A stretch of DNA of 11,953 nucleotides from NCBI GenBank assembly GCA_039805565.1, contig JBDLTZ010000225.1:1-11953 (forward strand), read 5' to 3'. The translations under genes and the position numbers were made by a program. This document shows, piece after piece, positions 1 to 6,243 of this stretch; position 1 is the stretch's first letter, and every line of letters starts with the position of its first letter. Under the pieces are notes generated by a model. It saw only the letters and a list, made by a program, of their open reading frames with translations. It was not told the DNA's origin and made no database searches. The stretch comes from CALJIC01 sp039805565. Its GTDB lineage: Bacteria; Chloroflexota; Chloroflexia; Chloroflexales; Roseiflexaceae.

Positions 1-296
1 ATGTAGCCGCGGTTGGCGATGATCACGGGGAAGGGGCCGCGGCCCTTCGGCACGTGCAGCAGCCCGGTGAGGCGCAGCCCGTCCGAGGGGTAGCTGATGC
101 GGTAGGTGGTGTAGCTGCGCGCGCGGATCCAGACGGCGCCGATCGCGATCTCTCCCTCGCCGGTGGCGCGGGCCCGGAGTGCGTCGGGGGTCAGGGCAGC
201 TACGGGGTCGGGCGGGGCAGGCTCCTGCGCCGAGGCGTGCGTGGGGAGCGCGGTGAGGAGCAGGGCGAGCAGGAGGAGCGAAAGGAGCTTCTTCAT
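1..296 (-). CDS. Exported alpha/beta-hydrolase-like protein, N-terminal part (cut by window edge)
   Basis: The frame opens with ATG at 296 and stays open to base 1, giving 98 residues; the C-terminus lies outside the window. GGGGAG sits three bases before the ATG. Residues 1-23 form a classical signal peptide: MKK, a leucine-rich core, then ASA before Gln24. There is no lipobox cysteine, so a secreted or periplasm-like protein is expected. After a proline-rich linker, residues 61-98 hold a pattern typical of the first strands of dienelactone-hydrolase or prolyl-oligopeptidase-type enzymes: YPSDGLRLTGLLHVP followed by GPFPVIIANRGY. The last motif is where such enzymes usually carry an N-H-G-Y oxyanion segment; here it reads N-R-G-Y. 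The nucleophile and the rest of the triad would be in the missing part. It lies 54 bases downstream of efp on the same strand, with a hairpin between. Family assignment is moderate; the substrate is unknown. Confidence 0.62.
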   Translation of the reverse strand, partial: MKKLLSLLLLALLLTALPTHASAQEPAPPDPVAALTPDALRARATGEGEIAIGAVWIRARSYTTYRISYPSDGLRLTGLLHVPKGRGPFPVIIANRGY

Positions 297-316
297 GGTC
301 TCCCCGCTGGTGAAGT

Positions 317-339
317 GTGGGGAGGCCGCACCTCCCCAC
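317..339. terminator. Hairpin between efp and the hydrolase gene
   Basis: A perfect 9-bp stem (GTGGGGAGG at 317-325 with CCTCCCCAC at 331-339) encloses the five-base loop CCGCA. It lies just after the efp stop. No T-run follows on either strand, so it may attenuate rather than stop transcription into the hydrolase gene. Confidence 0.45.
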
Positions 340-350
340 GCGGAAACAAC

Positions 351-914
351 CTACTTCATGCGCTCCAGGTACTCGCCGGTGCGCGTGTCCACTTTGACAT
401 AGTCCCCTTGGTTGACGAACCCCGGCACCGAGATCACCGCGCCGGTCTCGAGCGTGGCTGGCTTGTTGACGCTGGTGGCCGTGTCGCCGCGCACCGCGAC
501 GCCCGTCTCGACCACCTCGAGGGTCACGTGCGGCGGGAGCTCCACGCCGAGGATCTTGGTCTCGTCGTAGAACAGCACGTCCGCCATATCGTTCTCCTTG
601 AGGAACTGCGCGCCATCGCCCACGGTGTCCTCGGGGATCTCGAGCTGCTCGAACGACTCGGTGTCCATGAAGTGCATCCGGTCGCCGTCGCGGTAGAGGT
701 ACTGCATCGTGCGCTTCTCGACGCGCACGATCTCGATGTCGGAGCCGGCCCGCACCCGCTCCTCGATCGTCTTGCCGCTCTGCACGTTCTTCAGCTTCAT
801 GATCACCATCGCGCGCCAGTTGCCGGGGGCGTGGTGGTAGAACTCCGTCACACGGTGCAGCTGGCCGTTCCAACGGATCATAATGCCGGTGCGAAGGTCC
901 GAAGTGGTCGCCAT
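351..914 (-). CDS. efp: Translation elongation factor P
   Basis: EF-P binds between the P and E sites of stalled ribosomes and promotes peptide bonds at polyproline stretches. The 187-residue product matches the family's usual length of about 185-190. All three OB-type domains are visible: the KOW-like N-domain (about 1-65), a central domain with the FMDTESFEQ stretch, and the C-terminal signature GDTATSVNKPATLETGAVISVP ending in the typical VDTRTGEYLERMK, which is shown here only to identify the family. The tip of domain I reads HHAPGNWRA, so the residue aligned with the modified Lys34 of E. coli is Asn32. The start is the ATG at 914, preceded by GGAG nine bases upstream. A longer reading from 992 is rejected because it would begin upstream of the transcription start predicted from the promoter at 991-1020. 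The hydrolase gene follows at 54 bases. Confidence 0.96.
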   Translation of the reverse strand: MATTSDLRTGIMIRWNGQLHRVTEFYHHAPGNWRAMVIMKLKNVQSGKTIEERVRAGSDIEIVRVEKRTMQYLYRDGDRMHFMDTESFEQLEIPEDTVGDGAQFLKENDMADVLFYDETKILGVELPPHVTLEVVETGVAVRGDTATSVNKPATLETGAVISVPGFVNQGDYVKVDTRTGEYLERMK

Positions 915-990
915 AAGAGTATTCTCCACAACAAAAGCCGCCCAGCGTGGTTGAGCGGCGCGGTCAAGCCGGTTACGTTTAGCTCCGAAC

Positions 991-1020
991 ATTATAGCAG
1001 ATCGCCACGCCCCCCGTCAA
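991..1020 (-). promoter_or_regulatory. Sigma-70-type promoter of efp
   Basis: On the minus strand, TTGACG (1020-1015) is followed after 18 bases by TATAAT (996-991). A TG motif one base before the -10 box gives an extended -10. Transcription should start near 984, leaving a leader of about 70 bases before the efp ATG. Confidence 0.75.
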
Positions 1021-1023
1021 AGC

Positions 1024-1041
1024 TGTGATCATACGATCACA
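1024..1041. promoter_or_regulatory. Perfect inverted repeat beside the efp -35 box (putative operator)
   Basis: TGTGATC (1024-1030) and GATCACA (1035-1041) are perfect inverted copies separated by ATAC. The site ends three bases from the efp -35 hexamer. It recalls TGTGA/TCACA sites of the CRP/FNR family, but the half-site spacing is 8 rather than 6, so the regulator is not identified. Confidence 0.45.
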
Positions 1042-1169
1042 TTCCGATCTGATACTGAGCGCGGGGTTCGATTAGACCTACTGGCTGGTGGAGGTCGAGC
1101 TCGGCGGGGCGCGGAACGAGTACGGCGGCGGCGCCGTGGGCGTAAGCTCGGGCGGGCCTGGCTCTAGCG

Positions 1170-1233
1170 TCTTCGTCCCGACCGAAGAGAGCCGCAGGGC
1201 GCGCCCGCGCGTTTCCAGGGCGCGCTCTGCGGC
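1170..1233. other. Two consecutive hairpins, the second a 16-bp GC-rich stem
   Basis: The first stem is TCTTCG (1170-1175) with CGAAGA (1183-1188) around a 7-base loop. The second pairs 1191-1206 with 1218-1233: 16 consecutive pairs, with a single G.T wobble (1198/1226), around an 11-base loop. No T-run follows on either strand. It could be a structured leader, a small RNA, or a terminator-like barrier between the divergent genes. Confidence 0.5.
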
Positions 1234-1320
1234 ATGGCGTGTCATTTGTAGCGAGGCAACGAACGTGAACAATCGACGATAAAACGTGACATGGTTGGGG
1301 AGGCCCGGCGGCGCTTCGCG

Positions 1321-1351
1321 TTGGCGGGGTACACGCCATATGAGGTATGAT
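1321..1351 (+). promoter_or_regulatory. Weak candidate promoter for the dioxygenase gene
   Basis: TTGGCG (1321-1326) and TATGAT (1346-1351) are separated by 19 bases, longer than ideal. The predicted start near 1358 would give a short leader before the ATG at 1385. Confidence 0.3.
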
Positions 1352-1384
1352 AGGTGTATCCCACGCGCGACAGAGGAGCATGCG

Positions 1385-2308
1385 ATGATGCAGACCACTC
1401 TCCCGCGGCTCACCGCCTCGGGCAAACAGATCGACACCTCGCCGGAGCACTTCGGCGAGCTCGAACCCGCCACCCATCTGCTCGGCGACCCGGAGGCGCT
1501 CCGCACCCGGATGCTGCAGGAGGGCTACCTCTACCTGCCCGGCTATCTAGACCGTGACGAGGTGCTCGAGTCCCGCCAGGTAATGGCGGAGCGGCTGGCC
1601 GCGGCCGGCCACCTGGACCCGCGCTACCCCGCGAGCGCGATGAAGGCCCACCCCGACACCACTGTGAAGTTCATGCCGGACCTGGCGAAAGACAACCCCA
1701 AGCTTCAGCGCCTGCTGTACGGCGGCCGCATGATGGATTTCTTCGGCCTGTTCCTCGGCGGCCCGGTACGTCACTACGACTTCACCTGGGTGCGCGCGGT
1801 CTCGCCGGGGCGCGGAACGCCCACGCACATGGACGTGGTGTACATGGGGCGCGGCACCAAGAGCCTGTACACCGCCTGGACACCGCTCGGCGATGTCCCG
1901 CTCACGACGGGCGGGCTGCTCCTGCTGGAGCGCTCGCACCGCCACCAGCGCCTCAACGAGGGGTACGGCAGCAAGGACGTGGACACCTACTGCGAGAACA
2001 AGGTCGGCGAGGGGTATACGCGCATGGGAGGCGGCGGCAACATCCGCGACGGCGGGTGGCTGTCGGACAATCCGGTGAAGCTGCAGCGGAACCTGGGAGG
2101 GCGCTGGCTCACGGCGGACTACCGTGCCGGCGACCTGCTGGTGTTCACGGTGTTCCTGGTGCACGGCAGCCTGGACAACGGCTCCGACGAGGTCCGCCTC
2201 TCGACAGACACGCGCTACCAGCTGGCCTCGGAGCCGGTGGACGAGCGCTGGGTGGGCGAGGAGCCGATCGGGCACGGCCCCGCCGGCAAGAAGGGGATGA
2301 TCTGCTAA
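1385..2308 (+). CDS. Phytanoyl-CoA dioxygenase (PhyH)-family Fe(II)/2-oxoglutarate oxygenase
   Basis: The 307-residue product belongs to the PhyH branch of the Fe(II)/2-oxoglutarate oxygenases, which hydroxylate or oxidise small metabolites using O2. The metal-binding facial triad is visible: H148 and D150 in PTHMDVV, and the distal H260 in VFLVHGS on the last core strands. Arg271 (EVRLSTDTRYQ) is in place to bind the 2-oxoglutarate carboxylate. The early EGYLYLPGYLDRDEV segment (46-60) is typical of the family's N-terminal strand and helix. ATG at 1385 is chosen because GAGGAG (1374-1379) lies five bases upstream; an ATG at 1388 is an alternative. The frame continues open to 1286, but that extension has no ribosome site. 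PhyH-family members act on very different substrates, so the true substrate cannot be named. An OsmC-family gene follows on the same strand after 140 bases. Confidence 0.85.
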   Translation: MMQTTLPRLTASGKQIDTSPEHFGELEPATHLLGDPEALRTRMLQEGYLYLPGYLDRDEVLESRQVMAERLAAAGHLDPRYPASAMKAHPDTTVKFMPDLAKDNPKLQRLLYGGRMMDFFGLFLGGPVRHYDFTWVRAVSPGRGTPTHMDVVYMGRGTKSLYTAWTPLGDVPLTTGGLLLLERSHRHQRLNEGYGSKDVDTYCENKVGEGYTRMGGGGNIRDGGWLSDNPVKLQRNLGGRWLTADYRAGDLLVFTVFLVHGSLDNGSDEVRLSTDTRYQLASEPVDERWVGEEPIGHGPAGKKGMIC

Positions 2309-2320
2309 TATGAGGTGTGA

Positions 2321-2348
2321 CGTGTTGTGGGCTATGGACCACAACACG
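2321..2348. terminator. 10-bp hairpin downstream of the dioxygenase gene
   Basis: CGTGTTGTGG (2321-2330) pairs perfectly with CCACAACACG (2339-2348) around the loop GCTATGGA. It begins 12 bases after the stop codon. No T-run follows, so termination is not certain; it may instead stabilise the mRNA 3' end. Confidence 0.45.
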
Positions 2349-2368
2349 GCACGTGTGTGTGTCGGCCC

Positions 2369-2392
2369 CCCTCTTCCGCGGCAGGGAGAGGG
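2369..2392. repeat. CCCTCTTCC/GGGAGAGGG inverted repeat
   Basis: CCCTCTTCC (2369-2377) can pair with GGGAGAGGG (2384-2392), with one wobble pair, around a six-base loop. The sequence AGGGAGAGGGA recurs at 2435-2445, where it forms the ribosome-binding site of the next gene. CCCTCTCC...GGAGAGGG motifs are often dispersed intergenic repeats in GC-rich genomes; other copies would need the whole genome. Confidence 0.4.
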
Positions 2393-2448
2393 ACAGGGGG
2401 TGCGGGCGCTTCGGCACAGCCCCCAGCGCTTTTAAGGGAGAGGGAACA

Positions 2449-2958
2449 TTGAACGCCGAAGAACTCAGGACGCTCCAGGCCCCGCTCAAGGACCGCTACC
2501 GCGCCGAGCCCGACGCGGCGCTGATCACGCTGAAGGCCGCCGGCGAGCTCGGCGAGGGGATCACCTGCAAAGTCACCACCGGCAAGGCGCTGGTGGAGGC
2601 CGGCTTGCACCCCGCCACCGGCGGCGATGGGCTCTCGCTCTGCTCGGGGGACATGCTGCTCGAGGCACTGGTGGCCTGCGCGGGGGTCACGGTGCGGGCG
2701 GTGGCAACGGCGATCGGGGTGGAGCTGCGCGGCGGGCGGGTCGTGGCCGAGGGTGACCTGGACTTCCGCGGGACGCTGGGGGTGAGCAAGGAGGCGCCGG
2801 TGGGCTTCCGCGCCATCCGGCTGCGCTTCGAGCTGGACACCGACGCCGAGCAGGAGAAGCTGGACACGTTGCTGAAGCTCACCGAGCGCTACTGCGTCGT
2901 GTTCCAGACGATCAAGGGCGCGCCGGAGATGTCGGCGTCGTACGTCGTCGCCGCGTAG
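2449..2958 (+). CDS. OsmC/Ohr-family protein (possible thiol peroxidase)
   Basis: OsmC/Ohr proteins are dimeric thiol-dependent peroxidases that detoxify organic hydroperoxides; some relatives have other roles. The product is 169 residues, slightly longer than the usual 140-160. Both family cysteines appear to be present: C77 in the central helix (MLLEALVACAG) and C149 in ERYCVVFQTI, spaced as expected for the peroxidatic and resolving pair. Extra cysteines occur at 40 and 65. The C-terminal strand MSASYVV is typical. TTG at 2449 is the chosen start: it follows a strong GGGAGAGGG site (2436-2444), and the next in-frame ATG is residue 69, inside the fold. An upstream frame from 2317 would run through two intergenic hairpins. 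It could be co-transcribed with the dioxygenase upstream, but the 140-base gap with hairpins makes this uncertain. No regulator gene (such as ohrR) is visible. Confidence 0.82.
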   Translation: MNAEELRTLQAPLKDRYRAEPDAALITLKAAGELGEGITCKVTTGKALVEAGLHPATGGDGLSLCSGDMLLEALVACAGVTVRAVATAIGVELRGGRVVAEGDLDFRGTLGVSKEAPVGFRAIRLRFELDTDAEQEKLDTLLKLTERYCVVFQTIKGAPEMSASYVVAA

Positions 2959-2979
2959 CAGCCGTGGGTGCTGCATAGC

Positions 2980-3016
2980 GAAGGGGTCTGAGGGTGGTAT
3001 GCCCTCAGACCCCTTC
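2980..3016. terminator. Strong bidirectional hairpin between osmC-family and cysteine-ligase genes
   Basis: A perfect 15-bp stem (2980-2994 with 3002-3016) encloses the loop TGGTATG. It lies between two converging genes and should act on both. A short T-stretch (TGCTTT) follows on the plus strand only. Confidence 0.8.
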
Positions 3017-3030
3017 TGCTTTGGAACCGG

Positions 3031-3058
3031 CAGCCCCTTCCAGACTCCTCGGGGGCTG
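3031..3058 (-). terminator. Second hairpin just after the cysteine-ligase stop
   Basis: CAGCCCC (3031-3037) pairs with GGGGCTG (3052-3058) around a 14-base loop. On the minus strand it starts three bases after the TAA at 3063-3061. No T-run follows, so it may act together with the 15-bp hairpin further on. Confidence 0.4.
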
Positions 3059-3060
3059 GT

Positions 3061-4263
3061 TTACTCGGCCGCCCAGAACCCGAAGACACCCGCCATCTCG
3101 CGCAGGGCGGTTTGGGCCGCGGTCACATCGCCGCCGGCGCCGGCCGTCTCCAGGATGGCGCCCGAGAGCGCCTCGATCTGCGCCAGGGCCGCCGGCGTGT
3201 CGAGGTCGTCGGCGAGGGCCGCGAAGTAGGCAGTGCGCGTCTCGGAGGCGTCGAGAGCCTGGCCGGAGCCGCTCTGGGCCGCCAGGGCCGCCTGCAGGCG
3301 CTCGACCTTGCGCTCGGTGGCCGTCACGTCGGCGCGGATGTAGTCGAAGTCCTCACGGTACGGGAAGGACATCAGGTACCAGCGCAGGGCATCGGCCGGG
3401 TGCTGCTTCACCGCGTCGCGGATGAAGACCAGGTTGCCGAGCGACTTGCTCATCTTCTCGCCGTCGAGCCAGGTCAGGCCGCCGTGGACCCAGAAGCGCA
3501 CGAAGGGGCGCTCGCCGGTGGCCGCCTCGGTCTGGACGATCTCGGAGGGGTGGTGCGGGAAGATCAGGTCGCGCCCACCGCCGTGGATGTCGAGCTGCGG
3601 CCCGAGGTAGCGGGTGGACATAGCCGTGCACTCGATGTGCCAGCCGGGGCGGCCGGGGCCCCAGGGGCTGGGCCAGGTCGGGTCGCCGGGGTTGCCCGTC
3701 TGCCACAGCACGAAGTCGAGCGGGTCGTCCTTATGCGGGTCGCTGGGGTTGTTGCCGCGCTGGTTGGCGAGCTCGAGCAGCTCGGCGTAGCCGGGCAGGC
3801 GTGCCATCTCACCGTAGGTCGGCTCCTGGGACACATCGTAGTAGACGTTGCCGTCGCGGACGTAGGCGTGGCCGGAGGCGACGAGGCGCTCGACGATCGC
3901 GATCATGCCGTCGATCTCCTCGGAGGCCTTGGGGAAGTAATCGGGCGGGATGAGGTTCAGGGCGCGGCAGTCCTGCACGAACTGGGCCACCTCGCGCTCG
4001 GCGAGGTCGCGCCAGCCGACGCCGTCGCGGTTGGCGCGCTCGAAGAGCGGGTCGTCCACATCGGTGACATTCTGGCAGTAGCTCACCTGGCCGCCCTGGG
4101 AGCGGATGTAGCGGATCAGAACATCGAAGATCAAGAAGGTGTGCGCGTGGCCGACGTGGGTGGTGTCGTAGGGGGTCACGCCGCACACATACAGTGTCAG
4201 CGCGCGGTCGCGGGGGATCTCCAGCTCAGCCTTTCGGCCGCGGAGGGTGTCAAATAACAGCAT
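3061..4263 (-). CDS. Short cysteinyl-tRNA synthetase / MshC-type cysteine ligase
   Basis: This is a class I cysteine-activating enzyme of the CysRS superfamily, 400 residues from ATG 4263. Visible motifs: TLYVCGVTPYD with Cys27, the HIGH-type HVGH (36-39), NVTDVDDPLFERA, GRPGWHIEC (Cys212), HGGGRDLIFPHH (228-238) and KMSKS (270-274). Cys27, Cys212, His237 and Glu241 match the four zinc ligands of E. coli CysRS. Only about 125 residues follow KMSKS, enough for the helical DALR-like domain (ADDLDTPAAL) but not for the C-terminal anticodon-binding domain of a usual 460-residue CysRS. That short form, and stretches such as LANQRGNNP and NPGDPTWPSPWGPGRPGW, resemble MshC, which joins cysteine to glucosaminyl-inositol in mycothiol synthesis. 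It may be a minimal CysRS or a cysteine:amine ligase. The ATG overlaps the phosphatase stop by 14 bases; GAGGAG lies 13 bases upstream. A GTG at 4299 would add 12 residues. Confidence 0.85.
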   Translation of the reverse strand: MLLFDTLRGRKAELEIPRDRALTLYVCGVTPYDTTHVGHAHTFLIFDVLIRYIRSQGGQVSYCQNVTDVDDPLFERANRDGVGWRDLAEREVAQFVQDCRALNLIPPDYFPKASEEIDGMIAIVERLVASGHAYVRDGNVYYDVSQEPTYGEMARLPGYAELLELANQRGNNPSDPHKDDPLDFVLWQTGNPGDPTWPSPWGPGRPGWHIECTAMSTRYLGPQLDIHGGGRDLIFPHHPSEIVQTEAATGERPFVRFWVHGGLTWLDGEKMSKSLGNLVFIRDAVKQHPADALRWYLMSFPYREDFDYIRADVTATERKVERLQAALAAQSGSGQALDASETRTAYFAALADDLDTPAALAQIEALSGAILETAGAGGDVTAAQTALREMAGVFGFWAAE

Positions 4264-6193
4264 AGCCGACCGATTGCTCCTCGTTAGCAGCCTCATCACC
4301 GGCGGTCACCGGCGGTCGCACGGCGACGATCGTGATGTCGTCGTGCTGCTCCGCGGTGGCCATGTGGTCGTAGACGCGGGCGAGCACCAGCTCCACCAGC
4401 GCCCGCACGTCGCCGAACGTTTTCTGGTCGGCGACGGTCTCCTCCAGCCGATCGAACCCGAACAGGTCGCCGGACGGGCCGTGCGCCTCTACCACGCCGT
4501 CGCTGACGAGCAGGAGCCCCTCGCCGGGGTCGAGCTCGACGAGCGCCTCCTGGTAGATGGCGCCTACCATCGAGCCGAGGGGCAGGCCGCCGACCTCGAC
4601 GAAGCGGTTGCCGTGGGGCGAGATCACTACCGGGGCGATCATGCCGGCGTTAGCAATACGCACAGTGTGCGCGTGTGGATCGAACACCGCGAACAGCAGC
4701 GCGGCGTTCATGTGGTTGGCCCGGAGGCGCGGCGCCAGCAGCTGGTTGAGGGCGGTGAGCACCTGGGCGGGGTACTCGAACTGGCGGCCCTGCGACTCGA
4801 CGGCGCTGGAGGTGAGCGCCATGATCAGGGCGGCGCCGATCCCCTTGCCGGACACGTCGCCGATCGCGATCGCGGCGCGGCCCTCCGGCAGGGCGAGGTA
4901 GGTGTAGAAGTCCCCGCCGACGTCGTAGGCCGGGATGGAGCGGGCGTAGACGGCGAGGGACTCGCCGTTCCAGGGTGGGCGCTCAGGGAGCAGGCCCACC
5001 TGGATGTCGCGCGCGAGGGCCAGGCCCTTGCGGAGCTGCTCGTTCTGCTGCTCGATCTCTGCGAGCGAGGCCTCGAGGTGGTCGGCCATCTGGTTGAACG
5101 CGGTGGCCACCTCGCCGAGCTCGTCGTCGCCGAGGGCGGTGATGCGGTGGTTGAGGTGCCCCTCGCCGAGGGCCATGGCGCCGGCGCGCAGGGCGCGGAG
5201 CGGGCGGAGGAAGCGCTGCGCCTGACGGAAGGCCCAGATCAAGGCCAGCACACCCACCAGCATCACCAGTGTGGTGAGCAGGAGGGCGCTGCGGCGGACG
5301 CTGGCGAAGGCGTCGGCAGAGGGTTGCTCGACCACCACCGCCCAGCCGGTGCTGCGGCTGTCTTCGCCGTGGCTCACCGGGGTGAACGCGCCGATGACCG
5401 CCTCGCCGCGGGCGCCGAAGTACTCGGCGGCGCCCTCGTCGGAACGCACCAGGCGCCAGATCTCGCGCGGCGGCTCGAAGGCGGGCTGGCCGTCGTCGAG
5501 GAGCACCGCACCGGTGTCGGCGGCGACCAAGTAGGCGTGGCTGGTGTCGGCCTCGGTGGCGAGGCGCAGCTCGCGGGCGATCGGCTCGGCGCTGATCTCG
5601 GCCTGCAGGGCGCCTACGACCGAGCCGGCGTCGTTGCGCAGCGGCATCGAGACGGTGAAGCTGAGCCGGCCGTCGCGGCTGGGGCTGATTGGGGTGTATG
5701 AGGTGGCGCCGAACTGCAGCGCGCGCCGCACCGCGTCGTCGCCTGAGAGGTCGTGCAGCTGGTCCGCCTGGGTGGCCTGGAGCCGGTAGACGCGCAGCCG
5801 CTCGCGGCCCGCGTCGTCTATCACCGCGAGGTCGATCAGATCTGGGAAGTTGCGCGCCTGGACGTCCTGGGCGGCCTCGGTGAGCTGGGTGGTCGAGACG
5901 CCCTGGCGCACCTGGAGCGCGTAGCTTTCGAGCTGGCGCTGGAGCGCGCCTACGTAGCGGGAGATGTCGCGCGCCACCCTGTCGGCGCTCGAGCGCTGCT
6001 CGCTGTACACCGTGGCCCGCTCGGTGTTGAGGTTGATGAATAGCAGGAGCGCGCCCACCAGGAGCAGGGGGAGCGTAGAGGAGATCAGATATGACCAGCG
6101 CAAGCGGCTGGAGATACTGCGACGGGCGCCCTTCTCAGCGGTCGGCGGAAGCTCGCCTTCCTCAGGCTGCCCCCCGGTTGACGGACGGCGCAT
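4250..6193 (-). CDS. Membrane-bound SpoIIE/PP2C serine phosphatase with sensor and HAMP domains (RsbU-like)
   Basis: The 647-residue product reads as a signal-transduction phosphatase. After a short cytosolic tail come TM1 (about 33-55), an extracellular region of roughly 245 residues that looks like a double-Cache sensor (IDLAVIDDAGRERLRVYR; later YLVAADTGAVLLDDG), TM2 (303-322), a HAMP linker (about 323-376), a coiled-coil stretch (EASLAEIEQQNEQLRKGLALARDIQ), and a SpoIIE-type PP2C domain (about 395-627). The domain begins with the usual IQVGLLPERPP. Metal-binding aspartates are in place: YDVGGDFY (424-428), GDVSGKG (445-451), SDGVVEA (D565) and QHDDIT (D618/D619). Such enzymes dephosphorylate anti-sigma-antagonist proteins of the STAS type in partner switching; no partner gene is in the window. 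ATG 6193 has GGAG five bases upstream; a TTG at 6238 is rejected because it coincides with the predicted transcription start. The 3' end overlaps the cysteine-ligase gene. Confidence 0.93.
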   Translation of the reverse strand: MRRPSTGGQPEEGELPPTAEKGARRSISSRLRWSYLISSTLPLLLVGALLLFINLNTERATVYSEQRSSADRVARDISRYVGALQRQLESYALQVRQGVSTTQLTEAAQDVQARNFPDLIDLAVIDDAGRERLRVYRLQATQADQLHDLSGDDAVRRALQFGATSYTPISPSRDGRLSFTVSMPLRNDAGSVVGALQAEISAEPIARELRLATEADTSHAYLVAADTGAVLLDDGQPAFEPPREIWRLVRSDEGAAEYFGARGEAVIGAFTPVSHGEDSRSTGWAVVVEQPSADAFASVRRSALLLTTLVMLVGVLALIWAFRQAQRFLRPLRALRAGAMALGEGHLNHRITALGDDELGEVATAFNQMADHLEASLAEIEQQNEQLRKGLALARDIQVGLLPERPPWNGESLAVYARSIPAYDVGGDFYTYLALPEGRAAIAIGDVSGKGIGAALIMALTSSAVESQGRQFEYPAQVLTALNQLLAPRLRANHMNAALLFAVFDPHAHTVRIANAGMIAPVVISPHGNRFVEVGGLPLGSMVGAIYQEALVELDPGEGLLLVSDGVVEAHGPSGDLFGFDRLEETVADQKTFGDVRALVELVLARVYDHMATAEQHDDITIVAVRPPVTAGDEAANEEQSVGYAVI

Positions 6194-6243
6194 AGCGGCT
6201 CCAGAGCGGGGAAATTGCGGTCGCTTGCGTAAGGGCAATGATT

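Larger units (their letters stand above)
915..1384. other. Non-coding divergent region between efp and the dioxygenase gene
   Basis: This 470-base stretch separates two divergent genes. It contains the efp leader, promoter and operator-like palindrome (described separately), two consecutive hairpins at 1170-1233, and a possible weak promoter for the dioxygenase. Short open frames on both strands are proline-, arginine- or glycine-rich, lack Shine-Dalgarno sites, and look like chance frames in GC-rich DNA. I find no tRNA or recognisable riboswitch. Confidence 0.6.

Noticed and set aside
30..48. GC-rich palindrome centred on CCGCGG in the left-edge hydrolase gene
   Set aside because: It lies inside a coding frame (codons for PKGRGPFP) and is explained by codon choice in GC-rich DNA.
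1024..1041. Canonical CRP binding site
   Set aside because: The TGTGA and TCACA halves are eight rather than six bases apart, so it is kept only as an operator-like palindrome with unknown factor.
1055..1080. Possible tRNA T-arm (GGGGTTCGATTAGACC)
   Set aside because: The flanking bases do not form a 5-bp T-stem, and no acceptor, D or anticodon arm or CCA end can be built around it on either strand.
1078..1282. Small open frames on both strands of the divergent region
   Set aside because: Proline/arginine- or glycine/serine-rich chance frames, no Shine-Dalgarno site, overlapping the hairpins and no family resemblance.
1547..2347. Minus-strand open frame opposite the dioxygenase gene
   Set aside because: The sense strand encodes the H-x-D...H facial triad in good order; the antisense product has no recognisable domain or ribosome site.
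3112..4257. Long plus-strand open frame opposite the cysteine-ligase gene
   Set aside because: Antisense shadow of a strongly conserved enzyme; low-complexity composition and no domain.
4247..5701. Long plus-strand open frame opposite the phosphatase gene
   Set aside because: It is the antisense of a gene with clear HAMP and PP2C motifs. The reading is rich in Gly, Ala, Val, Asp, Glu and His with no recognisable domain, as expected for antisense frames in GC-rich DNA.
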